From Paraneptunicella sp964228975 (lineage in GTDB: Bacteria > Pseudomonadota > Gammaproteobacteria > Enterobacterales > Alteromonadaceae), in NCBI GenBank assembly GCA_964228975.1, contig CAXRCC010000078.1, positions 1 through 15,961 on the forward strand: DNA of 15,961 bases, written 5' to 3'. The notes below the pieces were generated by a model. It made no database searches and was not told the origin of the DNA. It saw nothing but the letters and a program-made list of their open reading frames with translations. Shown piece by piece: positions 8,378-13,529 of this stretch; within the stretch, counting starts at the first letter, position 1, and each line of letters starts with the position of its first letter. A program made the position numbers and the translations under genes.

Positions 8378-8468
8378 CATGTATAAAAAAATAAAAAAAT
8401 CAAATAAAAACAAGACTAAAAATAAAAATGATCAATACATTCATACTTATAGTAATTTTTTATACATG
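8378..8468. repeat. 13-bp perfect inverted repeat upstream of luxR
   Basis: CATGTATAAAAAA (8378-8390) and TTTTTTATACATG (8456-8468) are exact reverse complements separated by 65 bp. The AT-richness lowers its significance. It could form a large loop in RNA or be a paired protein site. Confidence 0.5.
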
Positions 8469-8512
8469 ACTGTTGACCAGACTCAAATTAAGGTGTAAAA
8501 ATTCAACTCACG

Positions 8513-8540
8513 GGAAATATTTTCCTCAAGGATTTTGAGG
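8513..8540. promoter_or_regulatory. Two overlapping dyads in the luxR leader
   Basis: GGAAA-TAT-TTTCC (8513-8525) is followed by CCTCAA-GGATT-TTGAGG (8524-8540). They share the bases at 8524-8525, so as RNA hairpins they would compete. They end about 47 bp before the preferred luxR start and could be operator or attenuator elements. Confidence 0.35.
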
Positions 8541-8587
8541 TTGTTAACTATCTCTCCTTGTATCTGGCTAGTAATTAAGGAATGGTT

Positions 8588-9343
8588 ATGTTTAAAAGTA
8601 TGAAAAATAATGTAGAAGATTGTTTAAGTGGGAACTACGTTTTATTAAATCGATCTTCTTCATCCAATGAGGCTTATATCACGCTAAGCGATATTGATAT
8701 GCTCATTGATATTGTCAGCAAGTTGGAGAGCCTTACCCAAATAACTCAACTCACACCTGTACTTGGAGAATTAAAGCGTCTCCTTTCAGTGCATAGCATC
8801 GTCTGCGGTGCATTCTGTGAAGAATCAAATGTAAATATCATTTTAGGCAGTCAATCCGATTCAGATATTCAACTTCAAACAGAACAACACATATCAGACG
8901 AAAATTATATTCCAGTTAAAACTAACTCCAATATTAGTGGCGAACGTTATTTTCGAGTACAAGAAGAAGGGTTTTACTTTTACGTTTACCTAACACTAAA
9001 CGACTTTTTAGACGAACGAAGAGAACAAATACTCAATAGAACATTGCCTGCGCTTTTCAAAGGGTTTAATCGACTCAACAAGCTACGTACAAAATTTGAA
9101 AGATTTGGATTAACCGAAAGAGAGCAAGAAGTTGCGAATTGGATAATTGAGGGCAAAGATAACTGGTCTATCAGCAAAATCTTGAACATTTCAGAACGAA
9201 CCGTAAAGTTTCATAACTCGAATATTTTTAAGAAGTTAAGCGTTGGTTCAAAAGCTGAAATAATTTGTATGCATTACCAAATTATTTCCAATATCTATAA
9301 AGAAGATAATTTAGAGTACATCAATAAAATCGTCCCCTGTTAA
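8588..9343 (+). CDS. LuxR-type transcriptional regulator, orphan, unusual N-terminal domain
   Basis: A 251-aa regulator. The C-terminal LuxR/GerE helix-turn-helix spans about residues 174-233: FGLTEREQEVANWIIEGKDN, then SISKILNISERTVKFHNSNI, then FKKLSVGSKAE, all standard. The N-terminal ~160 residues (helical start LSDIDMLIDIVSKLES, then a mixed alpha/beta part with FYFYVYLTL) are probably a sensory domain. I cannot align them with the AHL-binding W-Y-D-P-W pattern or with a receiver domain. An upstream ATG at 8582 directly abuts AAGGA, whereas the ATG at 8588 sits 6 bp from it, so I prefer 8588. Phe codons are mainly TTT and the gene is AT-rich, unlike the oxoamine synthase. No synthase for a signal is adjacent. 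The target is unknown. Confidence 0.85.
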   Translation: MFKSMKNNVEDCLSGNYVLLNRSSSSNEAYITLSDIDMLIDIVSKLESLTQITQLTPVLGELKRLLSVHSIVCGAFCEESNVNIILGSQSDSDIQLQTEQHISDENYIPVKTNSNISGERYFRVQEEGFYFYVYLTLNDFLDERREQILNRTLPALFKGFNRLNKLRTKFERFGLTEREQEVANWIIEGKDNWSISKILNISERTVKFHNSNIFKKLSVGSKAEIICMHYQIISNIYKEDNLEYINKIVPC

Positions 9344-9417
9344 AATTAGAATAGTCGCAATTTTCCCCAAAATAAGCACATTGTTTTCCCTACAAACAAT
9401 CACTAAGAATATTTGAT

Positions 9418-9439
9418 AACGCTCCTCAAAGGGCGTTTT
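9418..9439 (+). terminator. Weak terminator after luxR
   Basis: AACGCTC-CTCAAA-GGGCGTT, a 7-bp stem with one G-T pair, runs into TTTTC. It lies 75 bp after the luxR stop. The rest of the 220-bp gap to greB shows nothing recognisable. Confidence 0.5.
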
Positions 9440-9564
9440 CTCCCTTCTTGTCATGCCTAAATCCAACTTGATCAACCCCCTCGACTTTGGAATAGTTCAA
9501 CTTAATGGACAAACCGAGTCAGTAACACATTCCAGCAACAGCGCAAGGTAACTAAATCAACACG

Positions 9565-10041
9565 ATGAAAACGAAACTGATCACACGAGAAGGCTTTAAT
9601 AAGCTTCAACAAGAACTGGATGATTTGTGGCGAAAAGAAAGGCCTGAAACCACGAAAAAAGTCGCATGGGCCGCCAGTTTAGGTGACAGAAGTGAAAATG
9701 CAGATTATCAATACAATAAGAAAAAGTTACGTGAAATCGACCGACGTGTTCGCTTTTTACGCAAAACCTTAGAAGACATTCAGATCGTTGATTATCATCC
9801 TCAGCAAGAAGGACGAGTTTACTTTGGCGCTTGGGTTGAATTGGAGAATGATGACGGTGATATATTAACGTTTAGAATTGTAGGTCCAGAAGAAATTTAT
9901 GGCCGAAAAGATTACACCTCTGTGGATTCACCTATGTCTCGTGCTTGCTTAAAAAAAGAAGTGGATGACGAAGTGATCGTTCGAACGCCTTCCGGTACCA
10001 AATATTGGGTGATTAACTCAATAAGATACGAAGCCAGCTAG
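9565..10041 (+). CDS. greB: Transcription elongation factor GreB
   Basis: Cleavage factor that rescues backtracked RNA polymerase by stimulating hydrolysis of the RNA 3' end through the secondary channel. It is 158 aa, the usual GreB length. The N-terminal antiparallel coiled coil spans about residues 1-75 and its tip carries LGDRSENADY with the essential acidic pair Asp41 and Glu44. The C-terminal FKBP-like domain follows (FGAWVELENDDGD, FRIVGPEEIYG, TPSGTKYWVINSIRYEA). The basic, Arg-rich second helix (KKKLREIDRRVRFLRK) separates GreB from GreA. The ribosome site is weak: an AAGG lies about 15 bp from the ATG. In E. coli tex (yhgF) follows directly, whereas here three genes intervene. Confidence 0.97.
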   Translation: MKTKLITREGFNKLQQELDDLWRKERPETTKKVAWAASLGDRSENADYQYNKKKLREIDRRVRFLRKTLEDIQIVDYHPQQEGRVYFGAWVELENDDGDILTFRIVGPEEIYGRKDYTSVDSPMSRACLKKEVDDEVIVRTPSGTKYWVINSIRYEAS

Positions 10042-10095
10042 CTTACGCATTTTATATAAGGTTAAATTGCCCCTGCTAGCGCTCGAAAATTGGGA

Positions 10096-10118
10096 GGGTG
10101 TATCTTTCCAATACACCC
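10096..10118 (-). terminator. Hairpin between greB and the second tetR gene
   Basis: GGGTGTAT (10096-10103) pairs perfectly with ATACACCC (10111-10118) across a 7-nt loop. On the minus strand it lies 10 bp past the tetR stop and is followed by TCCCAATTTTC, a weak T-run. It probably serves the convergent greB and tetR transcripts. Confidence 0.5.
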
Positions 10119-10127
10119 AAGCACATA

Positions 10128-10751
10128 TTAGCTAGCCAATGCGGGAGTGGCAGTGACAATCGCCATTAACGAATCAAACACATGCATTGTGTTTTCAACA
10201 TTTTCGTCGGAATGAACATGCAACAACGCACCATTTCCAGCAGCAACCGTTAATCTTGCGAGTTGCTCTGGTGCAACTCTATTTGTTGCTTCGCCAGACG
10301 CTTGGGCAGATTCGAACGATGCGGTAAACGCATTTCTTAGCGAATCCACTGCAACATTAACAATTTCTGCAACGTCTTTATCGCTGGTTCCAAATTGACC
10401 GGAAGTATTCACAATCAGACAACCGCGTTTGGTTTCATCTTTTGCCGTTGCTAGCCAGTTATCAAAAACACAGCGAACATTGTCGAGATCCGATCCCTTT
10501 CGAGACAAGATGCTCAGCACTTCGCTGACACGGGTAGAGTAGTAATGTTCAAGGGATTTTAAGAACAAGCTCCTCTTATCTCCGAAAGCGTAAACGATGC
10601 TTTGCCGCTTTAAGCCCGTTGCTTGCTCAAGCACATCGTAATTTGTTGCCAAAAATCCATGCTGCCAAAACGCAGACATCGACTTCTCAAGCACACCCAC
10701 TTCATCGAAGGAGCGAGGTCTCCCCTTCTTTATTTTTATATTTTCTTGCAT
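10128..10751 (-). CDS. TetR-family repressor divergent from the AhpD-like gene
   Basis: A 207-aa regulator with the KKGRPRSFD N-terminal arm seen in one TetR subgroup. The helix-turn-helix covers about residues 15-62 (VLEKSMSAFWQHGF, NYDVLEQATGLKRQSIVYAFG, DKRSLF). The C-terminal domain includes KRGCLIVNTSGQFG, the kind of conserved Cys-containing stretch found in related repressors of oxidoreductase genes, so redox or electrophile sensing is possible but not shown. It is divergent from the AhpD-like gene, with 114 bp between starts containing a clear palindrome. That layout predicts control of the neighbour and of itself. The ribosome site is weak (CGAG). It ends convergent with greB. Confidence 0.9.
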   Translation of the reverse strand: MQENIKIKKGRPRSFDEVGVLEKSMSAFWQHGFLATNYDVLEQATGLKRQSIVYAFGDKRSLFLKSLEHYYSTRVSEVLSILSRKGSDLDNVRCVFDNWLATAKDETKRGCLIVNTSGQFGTSDKDVAEIVNVAVDSLRNAFTASFESAQASGEATNRVAPEQLARLTVAAGNGALLHVHSDENVENTMHVFDSLMAIVTATPALAS

Positions 10752-10794
10752 GACTCGATTATTACCGAATTTTTCACAGAATAAAAGTTACCTC

Positions 10795-10823
10795 TTGATT
10801 TTATGAACACATATTCATAAACT
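10795..10823 (+). promoter_or_regulatory. Likely promoter of the AhpD-like gene
   Basis: TTGATT (10795-10800) and TAAACT (10818-10823) are separated by 17 bp. The candidate operator fills the spacer and overlaps the edge of each hexamer, so a bound repressor would block RNA polymerase. The start of transcription would fall near 10830. Confidence 0.5.
10800..10821. promoter_or_regulatory. Candidate operator for the second TetR regulator
   Basis: Perfect 8-bp arms TTTATGAA (10800-10807) and TTCATAAA (10814-10821) flank CACATA. The 22-bp size suits a TetR dimer site, and it is the best dyad in the divergent gap. Confidence 0.65.
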
Positions 10824-10865
10824 AGCCGCCGATTAATTTTTTGACCGATAAATAGGACCCTACAG

Positions 10866-11423
10866 ATGAGTCATTTTGAATTACATTCAATTGAATCAGC
10901 TCCGGCTGAAGCGAAGCCGCTATTGGAACAAGCAAACAAAGACTACGGAATGGTACCTGGGCTTTACCAAGTAATGGCTTCATCGCCAGAATTGTTGAAG
11001 TCGTACTTTTCACTGCATGAGCTTTTTGACAATACAGACCTTAGCGTTGAAGAAAGAAATGTGGTGTGGTTGGCGATCAGCATCGAAAACGAATGTCACT
11101 ACTGTGTACCTGCACACACTGCTATTGCGATGCAACAAGGTCTTAAAGAAGATGCGATTAACGCATTACGCGATGGCAACCCTATCCCAGACGCAAAACT
11201 GGAAGCGCTTAGAACATTCACTGTTGGCCTTGTAAAAAACCGAGGTAAAGCAACACAAGCAGAGTTTGACGCGTTCTTCTCAGCAGGATTCAAGCCTCGC
11301 CACGTATTAGACATCCTTGTGGGTATGGCACAAAAAACACTTTCAAATTTCACTAACCACCTAGCTGAAACCGATGTTGATGAGCCATTCAAGCCGTTTG
11401 CTTGGGAACCAACACAAAAATAG
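10866..11423 (+). CDS. AhpD-like / carboxymuconolactone decarboxylase-family protein
   Basis: A 185-aa all-helical protein of the AhpD/CMD superfamily. The reactive motif is ECHYCVPAH, with Cys77, Cys80 and His84, preceded by Glu76. This is the CxxC-x3-H arrangement of AhpD-type peroxidatic or disulfide-relay proteins, and true gamma-carboxymuconolactone decarboxylases lack the paired Cys. A small thiol peroxidase or alkylhydroperoxidase role is therefore inferred; the substrate is unknown. AGGA lies 9 bp before the ATG. It is divergent from a TetR regulator across an operator-like palindrome and ends in a strong terminator, so it is a single-gene unit, probably induced by an electrophile or peroxide. 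Confidence 0.88.
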   Translation: MSHFELHSIESAPAEAKPLLEQANKDYGMVPGLYQVMASSPELLKSYFSLHELFDNTDLSVEERNVVWLAISIENECHYCVPAHTAIAMQQGLKEDAINALRDGNPIPDAKLEALRTFTVGLVKNRGKATQAEFDAFFSAGFKPRHVLDILVGMAQKTLSNFTNHLAETDVDEPFKPFAWEPTQK

Positions 11424-11447
11424 CCTAGCTGAGTAGTAACAATGACT

Positions 11448-11486
11448 TAAGTAGTTCTCTATTTTATAGTGAACTACTTATTTTTT
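11448..11486 (+). terminator. Rho-independent terminator of the AhpD-like gene
   Basis: TAAGTAGTTC (11448-11457) pairs with GAACTACTTA (11471-11480), extended inward past one mismatch by CTAT/ATAG around a TTT loop, then six T (11481-11486). It insulates the following synthase gene from upstream transcription. Confidence 0.85.
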
Positions 11487-11580
11487 GTTGTTTGCATGCG
11501 AGCATTTATCGCCAAATTTAAAAGCCCTTACTAGGTTACATAAACTCGCTAATAATAAAAATATACCTATATTTCTTCAG

Positions 11581-11670
11581 TTACATTCCGATTACATTTT
11601 TTAACCAAAACCCTTACATTTTTATTTAACCTTAATGATTATAAGTGTTTATAAAAGCATAATTTACATT
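11581..11670 (+). repeat. Four phased TTACATT direct repeats
   Basis: Copies start at 11581, 11592, 11614 and 11664, with steps of 11, 22 and 50 bp, close to whole DNA turns. The first pair forms the same tandem element as 8121-8138. The second and third copies are each followed by T-runs and TTTAACC. Confidence 0.6.
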
Positions 11671-11679
11671 TGCGTAATC

Positions 11680-11697
11680 ATTTCTCCACAGAGAAAT
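11680..11697 (+). promoter_or_regulatory. Perfect hairpin/dyad in the synthase leader
   Basis: ATTTCTC pairs with GAGAAAT across a CACA loop. There is no T-run after it, so it is not a terminator. It could be an operator or an mRNA-stabilising 5' hairpin, depending on where transcription starts. Confidence 0.4.
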
Positions 11698-11803
11698 AGA
11701 CGGATTTAAAATTTACCAAAATTATTTGAATTTTTTTTGGCAAATAGCAGTTCTTTAGATTCTGAACAATCAAATTAAGAAATTACTATTACGAGGAATA
11801 GAA

Positions 11804-13186
11804 GTGGATATATATCAAGATACTACTGGCACACTCTTAATGAAAATGAAAAAAGGTTCATCAAGAGATATCGATTCAATTTCAGAAGCGATGGATGAGC
11901 TAAGAGAGAAGCAATTAGAAGAAGGCATCTTCAGCTTCGACGGTTTCACAAGTGAAGGTAGTAATGCATTTGTAGGTGTTTCAACAAGCCTTGATGACGA
12001 AGTTAAAGAATGTACGGTTTGGTCTATCAACCACTACCTAAACCTTAACCGCCACCCGTATGTTATTGAAAAAGCAGTAGAAGCAACTCGCAAGTTCGGC
12101 ACAGGTTGTGGTACTTCTGCCATTTCTGGTGGTATGAATACACTGCACAAAAACATCGAACAGCGCCTATCAAATTGGTATAACAAAGACATCATGCTAT
12201 TTCCTACTGGCTTCACAGCCAACATGGGCAGCTTAGCAGCGCTTTGCCAAGAAGGTGATCACGTTCTTATCGACAGCGAATCTCACGCTTCTATTCGTGA
12301 TGGTGTAAAACTTTCTCCTGTTAGACGTTGGATTTCATTCGACCATAACTCTCTTCAAGATTTAGAAGCTAAATTAGAAGTTTCTCAAAAAGAGTGTGAA
12401 GGTAAAATTGTTGTTATCGTTGAGTCTGCTTATTCAATGAGTGGTGACATTTGTCCACTAGTTGAAATTGCGGCATTAAAAGAGAAGTATGATTTCTTAT
12501 TATTTGTTGATGAAGCTCACTCATTTGGCTTATACGGCGAAAGCGGAAAAGGCCTTTGTCATCAAATGGGCGTTGTAGATAAAGTTGATTTCATCACTTC
12601 TACATTCTCTAAAGCAACAGCTTCAATTGGCGGCTTTGTAGCATGTGAAAGAAAATACCTTTCTTACTTCCAATGGGGCTCAAATGCCTTCGCATTCCAA
12701 GCATGTTTCACACCAGCTGATGCAGGCACAATTTTAGCCGCATTAGATGTATTAGAGCGCGAGCCAGAGTTAATGGCTGAGCTACACAAGAAAAACTCTT
12801 ACATGCGTGACAAGCTAACTGAAGCTGGTTTCGACCTTGGTTCAAGTGAAAGCCCAGTTATCCCTGTATACATCCCTGATACAGAGAAACTGATGAAGGT
12901 TTCTTTCGACTTGTATAAGAACAATGTTTTCTCTGTTCCAATCGCTTACCCAATGGTTGGTAAAGAAGAAGGTCGTATTCGCTTCATCGTAAACAGAGGC
13001 CACACTTATGATCACATCGATCACACGGTTGGTGTATTAAGAAAGTTAGCTGACCAGTATGACTTGTTCACTGACCAAGATGAAATGAGAAAGAAAGCGA
13101 TCATCGGCCAAACGGCTGTATCTGGTATCAAAGATGCAATTGATGCAGAACTTTCAAAAGATGCAGAAAACTCGACGCCTGCATAA
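11804..13186 (+). CDS. PLP-dependent alpha-oxoamine synthase family acyltransferase, substrate unknown
   Basis: Fold-type I PLP enzyme of the group that condenses an amino acid with an acyl thioester (KBL, BioF, HemA, SPT and CqsA are members). 460 aa. The start is GTG, fixed by GAGGA 6 bp upstream. Seen: SINHYLNLNRHP (74-85), glycine loop GTGCGTSAISGG (99-110), PLP-stacking His161 (SESHAS), VDEAHSFG with Asp236 and His239, and the Schiff-base Lys270 in STFSKATASIGGF. It is about 60 residues longer than typical BioF/KBL/CqsA proteins, with about 70 residues before the first motif and a charged, helical tail (425-460). The glycine-loop wording does not match KBL, BioF, HemA or CqsA as I know them. 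It is a monocistronic unit between strong terminators. Codon choice (Phe mostly TTC, many CGT and GGT) suggests high expression. A secondary metabolite, sphingoid-like lipid or signal are all possible. Confidence 0.85.
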   Translation: MDIYQDTTGTLLMKMKKGSSRDIDSISEAMDELREKQLEEGIFSFDGFTSEGSNAFVGVSTSLDDEVKECTVWSINHYLNLNRHPYVIEKAVEATRKFGTGCGTSAISGGMNTLHKNIEQRLSNWYNKDIMLFPTGFTANMGSLAALCQEGDHVLIDSESHASIRDGVKLSPVRRWISFDHNSLQDLEAKLEVSQKECEGKIVVIVESAYSMSGDICPLVEIAALKEKYDFLLFVDEAHSFGLYGESGKGLCHQMGVVDKVDFITSTFSKATASIGGFVACERKYLSYFQWGSNAFAFQACFTPADAGTILAALDVLEREPELMAELHKKNSYMRDKLTEAGFDLGSSESPVIPVYIPDTEKLMKVSFDLYKNNVFSVPIAYPMVGKEEGRIRFIVNRGHTYDHIDHTVGVLRKLADQYDLFTDQDEMRKKAIIGQTAVSGIKDAIDAELSKDAENSTPA

Positions 13187-13276
13187 ATTTTTAAACAATC
13201 CTAAGTAATATTGTTTTTCTTAATTTCTCTCGACTAGAGAATTATAGCAAGCAACAAGCTCCTACTTGTTAAAGTG

Positions 13277-13307
13277 AAAAGCCAGCCTCTATTGGGCTGG
13301 CTTTTTT
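13277..13307 (+). terminator. Strong rho-independent terminator after the synthase
   Basis: AAAAGCCAGCC (13277-13287) pairs perfectly with GGCTGGCTTTT (13295-13305) across a 7-nt loop and runs into a T-tract. The leading A-run makes it partly bidirectional. Confidence 0.93.
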
Positions 13308-13375
13308 ATGACTCCTTCAAAGAGAAGCGTCCTACGATCCCCTATTCGAAAAAATAAATTATAATTTAGGGGTTT

Positions 13376-13398
13376 GATATGGGCCGATCACCCATATC
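13376..13398. promoter_or_regulatory. Inverted repeat upstream of tex
   Basis: GATATGGG (13376-13383) and CCCATATC (13391-13398) are perfect arms around a 7-bp spacer, with no T-run following. It lies about 130 bp before tex and is a candidate operator or leader hairpin. Nothing else clear is seen between 13308 and 13529. Confidence 0.45.
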
Positions 13399-13529
13399 TA
13401 GAGAATCACGAATAGTCCTACGCTAATGATGCTAGGAAATCACAACTCAGTTAACTAGGCTTTGATATCTTCCCATTGGAATAAATATCGGGGCTTTCTA
13501 AACAGAAATTTTTGCGCTGGAAGCATTGC

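Larger units (their letters stand above)
7983..8587. other. Long AT-rich intergenic region between the dehydrogenase and luxR
   Basis: About 600 bp without a convincing gene. It serves as the divergent control region for the formaldehyde operon (minus) and the LuxR-type gene (plus). Contents seen: a tandem AATGTAAT-N4-ATGTAA element (8121-8138), the dyad ATACT-N5-AGTAT (8333-8347), a 13-bp inverted repeat (8378-8390 with 8456-8468), and two adjoining dyads at 8513-8540 just before luxR. I could not place clear -35/-10 pairs. Confidence 0.6.
11487..11803 (+). promoter_or_regulatory. Long AT-rich control region and leader of the oxoamine synthase
   Basis: About 320 bp without a gene. It holds four TTACATT copies in the same orientation (starts 11581, 11592, 11614, 11664), a perfect ATTTCTC-CACA-GAGAAAT dyad (11680-11697), and GAGGA 6-7 bp before the GTG start. 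CATAAT at 11658-11663 is a possible -10 but has no good -35, as expected for an activator-dependent promoter. Exact promoter not resolved. Confidence 0.55.

Noticed and set aside
11804..13186. Calling the synthase CqsA, i.e. a CAI-1 type quorum-sensing system together with the LuxR gene.
   Set aside because: The motif wording and length differ from CqsA, there is no CqsS-like sensor kinase nearby, and the LuxR gene lies more than 2 kb away across greB.
13512..13529. TTG-initiated extension of Tex.
   Set aside because: It adds only six residues without a ribosome site, and GGAAG inside this stretch serves the ATG at 13530.
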